NCBI GenBank assembly: GCA_020829485.1
Contig: JAIVFU010000186.1
Span: forward strand, 1-10,281
Direction of reading: 5' to 3'
Length of the DNA stretch: 10,281 nucleotides
Source: Nostoc sp. CHAB 5834
GTDB taxonomy: Bacteria; Cyanobacteriota; Cyanobacteriia; Cyanobacteriales; Nostocaceae
Below, in pieces: positions 1 to 6,900 of this stretch; within the stretch, counting starts at the first letter, position 1; each line of letters opens with the position of its first letter. The translations under genes and the position numbers were made by a program. A model generated the notes under the pieces. The model did not search any database and had not been told where the DNA came from. It saw only the letters and a program-made list of their open reading frames with translations.

Positions 1-1
1 G

Positions 2-112
2 CATTTGACAAGTCGTTTGAATCGCAAAGTGTTGGCTCATACTGTTTGTGTCTGGCTAAATCGTCTGTTTGGTTTGGAACCATTACAGTTTGATAGTCTT
101 GTGACAGAATAA
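2..112 (+). CDS. Transposase, C-terminal 36 residues (gene enters from the left), possibly IS982-type
   Basis: An open frame runs in from the left edge and stops with TAA at 110-112. The 36 visible residues include SRLNRKVLAHTVCVWLNRL, a basic/hydrophobic helix followed by LEPLQFDSLV. This resembles the C-terminal end of DDE transposases, and from memory it is closest to IS982-type proteins, in which a K/R-x-LAHT-x-xxxLN motif follows the catalytic Glu. The catalytic core lies outside the window, so neither the family nor the element's integrity can be confirmed. The element's right terminal inverted repeat should lie just after the stop (113-135), but without the other end it cannot be defined. 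The position next to a sensory gene island with pseudogenes fits an insertion-sequence boundary. Confidence 0.55.
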   Translation, partial: HLTSRLNRKVLAHTVCVWLNRLFGLEPLQFDSLVTE

Positions 113-167
113 GTTGCACATCGCGTAAATTCATAACTAATATTGAGTTAGTTCTAACTTAGGTAGT

Positions 168-183
168 AAAAGTGGAAAACTAG
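168..183 (+). repeat. Short direct repeat, copy 1 (AAAGTGGAAAACTAG core)
   Basis: The 15-base string AAAGTGGAAAACTAG at 169-183 recurs exactly at 992-1006. The following seven bases are similar (TGGAGAA versus GGTAGAA). The two copies bracket the receiver gene 497-868 and its flanks. They could be regulatory sites or fragments of a dispersed repeat. The function is unknown. Confidence 0.6.
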
Positions 184-373
184 TGGAGAATATGTATTTT
201 GGGGGAAAATTACGACTTAAGAAAAAAGCTACTAAAACTATAGATAGACCTTTTTTCCAAGCAAATCTACCCTAAATTAGAGATACTACTACCGCAAGGC
301 GGAAGTCAAAAATTAAAAAGCTTAGAAGACAGGCTTTTGAAGAATTTGAAATAGTTGCTTTATTTACGCCGCG

Positions 374-390
374 CTGTACTTGTAGTACAG
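374..390. repeat. Perfect 7-bp hairpin downstream of the receiver gene
   Basis: CTGTACT and AGTACAG are perfect complements separated by TGT. In the sense of the minus-strand receiver gene the hairpin lies about 107 bases past its stop codon. It is not followed by a T tract on either strand, so it is a weak terminator candidate and may simply be a small palindromic repeat. Confidence 0.5.
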
Positions 391-496
391 TAATCCTATC
401 TCTGTGATCCAAATTTTCACAAATCATTTAGGACTGCTATAGTATTACTTAATTCATGAATAGCTGAACTGGAAACACCAGATTTTGTAATATACT

Positions 497-868
497 TTAG
501 CTCAGGGCTGCTGCTACTTGAACAGCTAGTTTCTGAGGATTGAATGGTTTACTGATTATGCCTCTGACACCTATATTATTAAATAAGTTTTTGTCATTAT
601 TACGTCCTATTGCTGTAAGTAAAATCACAGGTATATGTTTAGTTGTTTGATTAGCCTGTAGTTTTTGAAAAGTTGTCAAACCATCCATATCGGGCATCAT
701 TACGTCCAAAAGTATGGCATCGGGTTGAGATGACTGAGCTAAAAATAATCCTTGATTACCTGAAGTAGCAGTCAACACCTCCCAGCCCCCGATTATTTCT
801 AGACAAGTCTGAATCAATTGACGGATGTCATCGTCATCATCAATAACTAAGATTTGCTTAGAGATCAT
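497..868 (-). CDS. Stand-alone response regulator receiver protein (REC only, CheY-like)
   Basis: This is a 123-residue single-domain receiver. The expected active-site set is present: acidic cluster D10-D14 after the first strand (ILVIDDDDD), phospho-acceptor D55 in LLDVMMPDMDG, T85 at the end of the fourth strand (VILLTA) and K107 in ISKPF. The length matches a CheY/Spo0F-type protein, and no output domain follows. It should accept phosphate from a histidine kinase and act by protein-protein contact or as a relay intermediate. The ATG start is supported by an AGGAAG ribosome-binding sequence 9-10 bases upstream (on the minus strand). It is divergent from the histidine-kinase remnant at 1022-1365, with about 150 bases between them, so that kinase may once have been its partner (inference). 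Today the nearest intact kinase is the hybrid at 3921-8153. Confidence 0.93.
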   Translation of the reverse strand: MISKQILVIDDDDDIRQLIQTCLEIIGGWEVLTATSGNQGLFLAQSSQPDAILLDVMMPDMDGLTTFQKLQANQTTKHIPVILLTAIGRNNDKNLFNNIGVRGIISKPFNPQKLAVQVAAALS

Positions 869-991
869 TGTTATTATCTTCCTGTTTTTAATTATTATTC
901 CTTAGTTTAGTGCTTTAATTTTTCCAATTTAATGAGGGGTATTGTTTATAGCTACCATCCTCTTAAGATTAATTTTTAATGGTAAAACTTG

Positions 992-1006
992 AAAGTGGAA
1001 AACTAG
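992..1006 (+). repeat. Short direct repeat, copy 2 (AAAGTGGAAAACTAG)
   Basis: Exact 15-base match to 169-183 in the same orientation. It lies about 30 bases upstream of the first in-frame codons of the kinase remnant and in the divergent spacer with the receiver gene. It could be a leftover 5' region motif of the kinase gene or a dispersed repeat. Confidence 0.6.
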
Positions 1007-1021
1007 GGTAGAAGTTTAATA

Positions 1022-1365
1022 ATTGGCATCTCCCCCATGACTGTAATTATTGGTTGGGCTGGGATGTTGCAAACGGGTGCGCTAGATGAGGCTAAAGTAA
1101 CTCTTGCATTAGAGATATTCAAATTCATTCAAGTCAGTGATACGGGTAAGGGTATCAGTGCTGACTTTCTACTTCATGTATTTGAGCGCTTTTGTCAAGC
1201 AGATAGTAGTCATACTCGGTCAAATAAAGGACTAGGTTTAGGGCTAGCGATCGCCCGTCATGTGGTAGAACTGCATGGTGGCACAATCCAAGCCCAAAGC
1301 CAGAGAAATAGGGCAAGGGGCAACACCTCGGCTCATTTCGGCTACCCTCAATGACCAATTCGTAA
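1022..1365 (+). pseudogene. Histidine kinase remnant: internal deletion plus frameshift
   Basis: The open frame from ATG 1037 reads TVIIGWAGMLQTGALDEAK, the end of the helix that follows the H-box in cyanobacterial hybrid kinases, but the H-box itself (HELRNPL) is missing. It then jumps directly to VSDTGKGISADFLLHVFERF (G1/F boxes) and GLGLGLAIARHVVELHGGT (G2 box). By comparison with residues 1040-1230 of the intact kinase at 3921-8153, about 105 residues covering the rest of the dimerisation domain and the N-box are absent. The ATTCAA sequence is repeated at 1117-1122 and 1127-1132, right at the deletion joint. The frame ends at 1354 with an unrelated tail. The expected ending, GKGQHLGSF then RLPSMTNS, is recovered in another frame reaching a stop at 1363-1365, interrupted by TAG. 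It has no catalytic His and no N-box, so it cannot work as a kinase. Confidence 0.88.
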
Positions 1366-1436
1366 CTAGATGAACAAAAATATTTAGTCTGTATCAGTAT
1401 TGCTCTGTTAATGTTACATTCCTACCGGGTTTTCTA

Positions 1437-1475
1437 CTGTGCTGAGTTGTAACAATCTCAAGCACAGGGTTTTTT
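1437..1475 (+). terminator. Strong terminator-like hairpin with T-run
   Basis: The left arm CTGTGCTGAGTTG (1437-1449), loop TAA, and right arm CAA-t-CTC-a-AGCACAG (1453-1467) form a 13-bp stem with two single-base bulges. GG and six T residues follow (1470-1475). This has the shape of an intrinsic terminator on the plus strand, about 70 bases beyond the kinase remnant, and may be that gene's old terminator. It also lies 137 bases upstream of the regulator start at 1613, so a leader attenuator cannot be excluded. Confidence 0.7.
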
Positions 1476-1612
1476 CAAGATAGATTAGACGGAGCCAATC
1501 TGTTGCATAAACCTTGCCTTCGATAGATATCATATAAGCTGAAAAGGGCATAACCTAAGTTATATAAATTTGATTACACCACTCAGGGTTACTTCTACAA
1601 GCAAACATTTTC

Positions 1613-3463
1613 ATGAGAATTCTGTTAGTTGAAGATGATGATTTGCTTGCTCAAGCTGTAGCAACAGCTCTTACAAAACAAAATTATGTGGTTGATATTG
1701 CTGCTGATGGTGAAGCCGCTTGGGAATTGGTTAATGTGTGTAACTATGACCTGATTTTGTTAGATATTGTTCTGCCAAAACTAGATGGCATAAGTCTTTG
1801 TCGGCAATTACGGCAGTCAGGTTATCAAATGCTGATTCTGCTTTTAACGGCAAAAGACACTAAAGCTGATAAAGTTATTGGTTTAGATGCCGGAGCAGAT
1901 GATTATGTAGTCAAACCATTTGATTTTCAAGAGTTATCAGCTCGCATTCGTGCTTTATTACGTCGAGGAAATACTTCTTTACCTCCTGTTTTGGAATGGG
2001 GAGCCTTGCGTCTTGATCCTAGTACTTGTGAAGTGACTTATGCAGACATTTCTCTAAATTTAACAGCAAAAGAATTTAGCCTTTTAGACCTTTTTTTACG
2101 CAACAACCAGCGCATCTATAGCCGGAGTGCCATTGTAGATCAACTTTGGAGTGCTGAAAAAGATCCACCTGAAGAAAATACGATTAAATCTCATATCAAA
2201 AGTTTACGGCAAAAGCTAAAAACAGCAGGTGCTAACTACTATTTTATAGAAACTATCTATGGCATGGGTTATCGTTTAAAAGCTCTAGATCATGAGCAAA
2301 TTTGCCCGAAAACTGAGCCAGAAATAGATTTAAATAAACAGCAAATCCTACTAACAGCCATTGCTCAAGAGCGGGAGAATTTCAAAGCTAAGGTTGGTTC
2401 GCGCATTGCAGTATTGAAACTAGCAGCTGATGCTTTAAGAAAAGGTAAACTTGACGCTCAAGTGCGGCAAAAAGCAGAGCAAGAAGCTCACAAGCTAGCT
2501 GGTTCCTTGGGTAGCTTTGGCTTTCCAGAAGGTTCGTTATTAGCCAATGAGATAGAAGATTTATTTCAAACTCAAAAATCTATTAGCCAAGCTAAATGTT
2601 TTTATTTAGATAAGCTCTTGATGGAGTTACAACGAGAACTAGAAAAAAGCCCAGTTGAACAAACCCAAAATCTACTATTAGTGATTAGCAATGATCAACA
2701 AGTAGTTGAGGGATTGATAAAGGAGGCTGAGAATCAAGAAATACAAATTAAAGTTGCTACTAATCTCACCGCCGTCAGAAATATAATCTCATCTTTAAAT
2801 CCCGATGTAGTGCTACTTGATATTGATATTCAGAAAGACAGCTTCAAATTAATAAGAGAATTATCTCAGCGATCGCCTACAGGGGGCGAAACGCCAACGC
2901 CACAAATACCTGTGTTAATTTTGACAGAGCGAGATAATTTTAGCGATGCCTGCGGCGGGCTTCGCCTACGCGTTGAGGCTGTACGATCTGGCAGTCGTGC
3001 TTTTTTGCAAAAATCCATGCCTCCTAATGGAATTTTGGAGTCAGTGGCCCAAGTTTTACAGCAAACTCGTATTACTAAAGCGAGAATCATGGTTGTAGAC
3101 GATGATCCAAAGACATTAATTGTTATACAACAATCTTTAGAAGCTTTAGGACTTACTCTAAAAATTCTTGAAGATCCACGCTACTTCTGGGATACTCTGA
3201 CAGAATTTTCTCCAGATTTGCTAATTCTAGATGTGGAAATGCCTTATATCAATGGCATTGAACTTTGTCAGGTAGTACGTAACGATCCGTACTGGAAATT
3301 TTTACCAGTATTGTTTCTGGTTGATAATTTATCAGCAGATATTGTTGAGCAAATATTTGCGATCGGTGCTGATGATTGTCTAAGCAAAACTGCTAAAAAT
3401 TCACAACTAATCACTCGTATATTGAAATCAACTAGTAAGTTTTTTTCAAAATTTTCGCATTAA
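1613..3463 (+). CDS. Multidomain response regulator: REC - winged helix (OmpR type) - Hpt - REC - REC
   Basis: A 616-residue transcriptional regulator. REC1 (1-118) has E7/D8, phospho-acceptor D51, T79 and K101. An OmpR/PhoB-type winged helix follows (about 126-225; ENTIKSHIKSLRQKL is the recognition helix and ETIYGMGYRL the wing). An Hpt domain covers about 243-345, with the phospho-His at H293 in EAHKLAGSLGSFG. REC2 (about 353-483) has D403, T438 and K467, but its usual N-terminal acidic pair is S-N-D (359-361). REC3 (about 491-605) has D496-D498, D540 and K592, but V570 replaces the conserved Thr. Proteins of this order are known in filamentous cyanobacteria. The Hpt can supply the missing step for a hybrid kinase, and the convergent hybrid kinase at 3921-8153 is an obvious candidate partner (inference). 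REC2 carries two in-frame repeat-derived inserts (2870-2905, 2944-2971). The ATG precedes a canonical RILLVEDD start, but no clear ribosome-binding site is visible. The last residues overlap a transporter remnant. Confidence 0.93.
   Translation: MRILLVEDDDLLAQAVATALTKQNYVVDIAADGEAAWELVNVCNYDLILLDIVLPKLDGISLCRQLRQSGYQMLILLLTAKDTKADKVIGLDAGADDYVVKPFDFQELSARIRALLRRGNTSLPPVLEWGALRLDPSTCEVTYADISLNLTAKEFSLLDLFLRNNQRIYSRSAIVDQLWSAEKDPPEENTIKSHIKSLRQKLKTAGANYYFIETIYGMGYRLKALDHEQICPKTEPEIDLNKQQILLTAIAQERENFKAKVGSRIAVLKLAADALRKGKLDAQVRQKAEQEAHKLAGSLGSFGFPEGSLLANEIEDLFQTQKSISQAKCFYLDKLLMELQRELEKSPVEQTQNLLLVISNDQQVVEGLIKEAENQEIQIKVATNLTAVRNIISSLNPDVVLLDIDIQKDSFKLIRELSQRSPTGGETPTPQIPVLILTERDNFSDACGGLRLRVEAVRSGSRAFLQKSMPPNGILESVAQVLQQTRITKARIMVVDDDPKTLIVIQQSLEALGLTLKILEDPRYFWDTLTEFSPDLLILDVEMPYINGIELCQVVRNDPYWKFLPVLFLVDNLSADIVEQIFAIGADDCLSKTAKNSQLITRILKSTSKFFSKFSH
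2870..2905 (+). repeat. In-frame repeat-derived insert 1 in REC2
   Basis: The stretch starts with the HIP1 octamer GCGATCGC (2869-2876) and continues with GGGGGCGAAACGCCAACGCC. It encodes residues 420-431 (RSPTGGETPTPQ), a Pro/Thr/Gly-rich segment lying where a receiver normally has a short loop before its fourth strand (PVLILT). The GC-rich composition contrasts with the AT-rich surrounding gene. It resembles the short interspersed repeats scattered in Nostoc genomes, and the reading frame is kept. Confidence 0.6.
2944..2971 (+). repeat. In-frame repeat-derived insert 2 in REC2
   Basis: The sequence CCTGCGGCGGGCTTCGCC with flanking GCGAT and TACGCG matches, from memory, a very common short interspersed repeat of Nostoc-type genomes (CCTGCGGCGGGCT-x-CGCCTACGC). 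It encodes residues 446-453 (ACGGLRLR), placed between FSD and VEAVRSGSRAFLQK. Removing eight codons (24 nt) would restore a normal receiver helix, so this looks like an in-frame repeat insertion into a coding sequence. Confidence 0.65.
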
Positions 3464-3581
3464 GCGAGGAATTGCAGTTGCCATAACAATTATTCTTTTA
3501 TTGACCGTTCTGGTCGGTTTTTTTGCACTGATTGTGCCACGTCTTGTTGACCAATTGCAACAATTTGGTAATATTATGCCT
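3444..3581 (+). pseudogene. AI-2E/PerM family transporter remnant
   Basis: In the frame of codon 3459 the sequence reads FQNFRIKRGIAVAITIILLL, then TVLVGFFALIVPRLVDQLQQ and FGNIMP. This is a basic segment, one membrane helix and the motif (L/I)VP-x-LV-x-Q-(L/V)QQ, typical of the N-terminal third of AI-2E family (UPF0118/PerM) permeases. Only about 45 residues of a protein normally around 350 residues long remain. There is no start codon upstream in a sensible place, and the frame loses similarity after the Pro at 3579-3581 and stops at 3621. The segment overlaps the last codons and stop of the regulator at 1613-3463 in another frame, so a recombination joint probably lies around 3435-3460. 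No intact copy is in the window. Confidence 0.75.
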
Positions 3582-3770
3582 TGTAAGCTACTTTATACTT
3601 CATCACTCCCCGTTTATTCTTAATGCCAATTTACTTAAATCTTCTGAGTATTTTTATTTACTCGTATCCGAGCTTAATCACCTACTGTTGATACTACATT
3701 TTGAAGTGCGGAATGTGGGTTTTACTTTTTCATAATTAAAATTAACGTGAGTTCGACAAGTATTATTTGA
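3582..3770. other. AT-rich spacer, no gene seen
   Basis: This lies between the transporter remnant and the C-rich repeat block, in the convergent spacer between the regulator and hybrid kinase genes. Short open frames here (for example 3532-3735 on the plus strand) have no recognisable motif, no ribosome-binding site and no family resemblance. No paired terminator with a T-run is obvious for either convergent gene. Confidence 0.5.
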
Positions 3771-3898
3771 CCTCTCCCCCAACCCCTCTCCGACACGGAT
3801 ACCCCCCTTAGTCCCCCCTTGTAAAGGGGGGAAACAAGAAAATCTAGTTCCCTCCCCAATGCATCGGGGAGGGTTAGGGTGGGGTAATTCGAGAACTG
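3771..3898. repeat. C/G-rich interspersed repeat block, inverted copy of 8325-8424
   Basis: The block starts with CCTCTCCCCCAACCCCTCTC, a widespread cyanobacterial repeat motif. It is followed by two hairpin units: CCCCCC-TTGTAAA-GGGGGG (3813-3831) and CCCTCCCC-AATGCATC-GGGGAGGG (3850-3873). Bases 3800-3898 are an inverted copy of 8325-8424. The stretch from GTTCCC at 3848 through ATTCGAG at 3893 is identical to the reverse complement of the other copy, and the outer parts show scattered mismatches. It sits just downstream of the hybrid kinase stop and could form RNA structure there, but no T-run follows. Confidence 0.9.
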
Positions 3899-3904
3899 TA
3901 CCTC

Positions 3905-3932
3905 AATTACGAATTACGAATTATGAATTATC
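3905..3932. repeat. Heptanucleotide tandem repeat (AATTACG)n
   Basis: Four tandem units run AATTACG, AATTACG, AATTATG, AATTATC (3905-3911, 3912-3918, 3919-3925, 3926-3932). This is a short tandemly repeated repetitive (STRR) sequence of the kind known from heterocystous cyanobacteria. It overlaps the 3' end of the 1410-codon gene: the stop codon and the last Asn-Ser codons are made of repeat units. Confidence 0.8.
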
Positions 3933-6900
3933 TGTAACTCGTCCACTCAAATTTGCAATCATCAATACCAATTCAGTAAGTTCAAGCGGTTTAGCTAGAT
4001 GCGTTTGGAAACCAGCATCAATTGCCCTTTGCCGCTCTTGCTCGGTGGCATAGGCAGTGATTGCTGCTGCTGGAATTTGTCCCCCAGCTTCAGCTTCAAG
4101 CGCTCTCACCTGACGAATCAGGGAGAAACCATCCTCCTCTGGCATTCCAATATCTGCTAGAAGCACATCATATCTGCCAGGAGATTCAGTTAGAGCAGCG
4201 ATCGCTTCCCTTGCCGATGTCACAACCACTACTTCAGCCCCAAAGTCTTCTAACATCCACTTCATCAGATCGCGGCTATCCTTTTGATCGTCTACAGCCA
4301 AGATGCATAACCCTTCAAGGGTAAGGGGTGGATTTTTACCATCTAATGTGTCCAGAGTCTCTGACAAAATGCTCGGCTCTAAATAAGTTGGCGGTGTAAT
4401 CTCCGGTGGCATTAAGCGCAGAGGCAGCCTGATGGCGATCGTGGTTCCTAGTCCCTCACCTGGACTTTGCGCTTGAACTGTTCCACCGTGAAGTTCTATC
4501 AGATGACGGACGATTGACAAGCCTAATCCAAGTCCTTGAGTTGTTTTGCTGGTGCTGGAATCTCCTTGGCGGAAGCGATCGAAAACATAAGGCAGCAAGT
4601 CTGCCCGGATGCCAATTCCTGTGTCGCTGACTCGAAGTTCAGCGTGAGTAGATACAGCTTCGAGCATAATTCCCACTCGCCCACCGGCTGGAGTAAACTT
4701 AATGGCGTTAGAAAGTAAATTCCACAGAACTTGCTGTAAACGGTCAAAATCTCCGACAACCGTCGCTGAGTTCAACTGTGAAATAATTTCAATGCTTTTC
4801 GCCTCTGCGGAAAATTCGATAGACTCAATGGCGGCATTCACTACTGAAACTAGATCGATTAGACGAGTATTTAAATGAAGCTTGCCACTCGTAATCCGGG
4901 AGACATCGAGCATATCATCGATTAACTGAGCTTGCACTTTAGCACTCCGCTCCACCACTTCCCAGGCGCGAATGACTGCTGAAGAATCTAAATTGCGGGT
5001 GCGGAAAAGTTGCGCCCAGCCCAGTATAGTATTGAGCGGGTTACGAAGTTCATGGGAGAGGTTCGACAGGAATTCATCTTTGGCTCGGTTGGCAATTTCC
5101 GCCTGTTGACGGGCTGACTGCTCCTGTGCTATTAGCTTAGATTGCTCTAAGTCAAACTGTTTGCGATCGCTAATATCTTCAATCGCCAGCAAAATCCTTT
5201 GAGCCTCTCCCTCTTGAATAATTTTCCAACCATTGAGCAGCATGGTTTTCTCCCCAATCCGCTCAAAACGATGCTCTACTTCCCAGTTGTTAATATTGGT
5301 ATCGTTGGCGAGAATGTCTTCTAAGAGCGATCGCAATCCGGGCAAGTTCCATTGACCGTTCCCTAGTTCAAAAATCAGAGATTGGGTTGTCTCTAATGGT
5401 GAAACCTGAAATGTTTCATAAAACGAGCGATTGGCTTTGTTCACCCGCAAATCAGAATCAAGGACGATTAACGGCACTTGTACCGTCTCCACAATCCCTT
5501 CAGCGTAATTCCGGGCTTGTTCTAACGTTACTGCATAGCGTTTAAGACCATCAATATCTATTAACACCAAAACTACTCCGTCAATCTTGTTTTCTGTAGT
5601 GCGATAAGGACGGATGCGGAGGTTGTACCAATGTCCCCCCAGAGTTTGGACTTCTAATTCTTTGATGGTGAGTGTGTCAAGAACCTCCAAAATTAGAGTT
5701 TCTAACTCAGGAACATCGAGATTTGCTCTAATGTCGCTCAAAGGTCGTCCAGCATCGGCGGGAATCAAATTGAAAAGTCGCTGCGCCATTGGCGTAAAAC
5801 GTCGAATGCGTAAGTCCAAAGTCAATATCAAAATGGGAATATTAATACTGGCAAGCAAATTCGTGAGATCGTTATTAACTTGGTGTAATTCCAAATTTCG
5901 ACTACGAAGTTCTTCGTTAGTGGTGTTGAGTTCTTCGTTGGTTGCCTGAATCTCTTCTTTGGCAGTTTCTAGCTCCTCATTAGTGCTTTGCAACTCTTCA
6001 TTACTCGACAGAATTTCTTCATTGGCAACTTTCAGGTCTTGATTGATATGCTCCTGCTCTTGGATCACCGCTTGTAGATATTCTTGAGTTGCAGTCCGCT
6101 CTTGGATGGCGGTTGCGATTTCTTGCCTGAGCCGAACAATCTCCTGCGCTAAGTCTGGTTGCACTTCGCTCTCAGGATTTACTGTGCTGGGGTTGTTAAT
6201 TGTGAGTGGGGCTGATTCAAATAAAACCACAAAGTAGAGTTCTTCGCTAGTCCCAGGGTTGAATGGAATCACCTCAAGATTGATGATTTTTGAAAAATCG
6301 CCCTCTTCAATTTGTAACCCTTCTCTTCTAACTAGAATTTTTTGCCGTTGTGCCTGATAAATTGTGGCGCGTAGCTCGATGAGCAAACCCTCGCGCACCA
6401 TTTTGAATAAGTTAAGACTCGGTTTACCCGGTGCAAGTTTGAGGTAAAGATCGATTTCTCCCCGAAATTGCAGCACCTCCATCTTGTCGTTGATTACTAC
6501 ACCCACTGGGGCATAGCGATTCAAGATTAGTTGGTCAGTTTTTTTCTCTAAATCAAACTCATCCGATGGATTCTCATTGGTCGGCTTTGATCCATTGACT
6601 TTTACTATCGGATAATTGCTGGTAATGAACGAAAAAGTTGGACGAATTCCAGTTAGCTTTTTAGCATAAATCTTATACTTTTTGTCAATTAGAGTAAACA
6701 AATCCGAATATTTACCTGTGCTTTCTGAAGTTCCTAGCAGCAAGAAGCCAGTGGGATTGAGACTGTAATGAAAGATGGGCAATATCCGTTTTTGCAACGT
6801 TTCGTCCAAGTAAATCAGTACATTCCGGCAGCTAATTAAATCTAAGTTAGAAAAAGGGGGATCGCTGCCCAAGTCTTGCCTAGCAAACACACACAGTTCG

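Larger units (their letters stand above)
113..496. other. Non-coding stretch with small hairpins, no gene seen
   Basis: No convincing ORF was found on either strand between the transposase stop and the stop of the minus-strand receiver gene. The stretch holds three small symmetric motifs: AGTTAG-tt-CTAACT at 146-159, CCGC-aag-GCGG at 292-302 (a short motif of a type common in Nostoc intergenic DNA), and CTGTACT-tgt-AGTACAG at 374-390. It also holds one copy of a short direct repeat (168-183). The first part may include the terminal repeat of the upstream insertion sequence. The remainder is AT-rich and featureless by eye. Confidence 0.6.

Noticed and set aside
1155..1358. Minus-strand open frame opposite the kinase remnant
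   Set aside because: The plus strand clearly encodes kinase G1/G2 boxes; the antisense frame has no motif.
2866..3090. Minus-strand open frame opposite REC2 of the regulator
   Set aside because: It is opened by the GC-rich repeat inserts; no recognisable protein.
3532..3735. Plus-strand 67-codon open frame after the regulator
   Set aside because: It overlaps the transporter remnant in a different frame, has no ribosome-binding site and no recognisable motif.
3850..3873. Intrinsic terminator for the hybrid kinase
   Set aside because: The hairpin is strong but has no T-run on either strand and is part of a dispersed repeat that also occurs upstream of the gene, so a specific terminator call is not supported.
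3905..3932. Possible CRISPR-like array
   Set aside because: The units are only 7 bases, contiguous and without spacers; this is a simple tandem repeat.
3859..4324. Plus-strand open frames at 3859-4053 and 4061-4324
   Set aside because: They are antisense to the conserved receiver end of the hybrid kinase and begin in the repeat block; no family resemblance.
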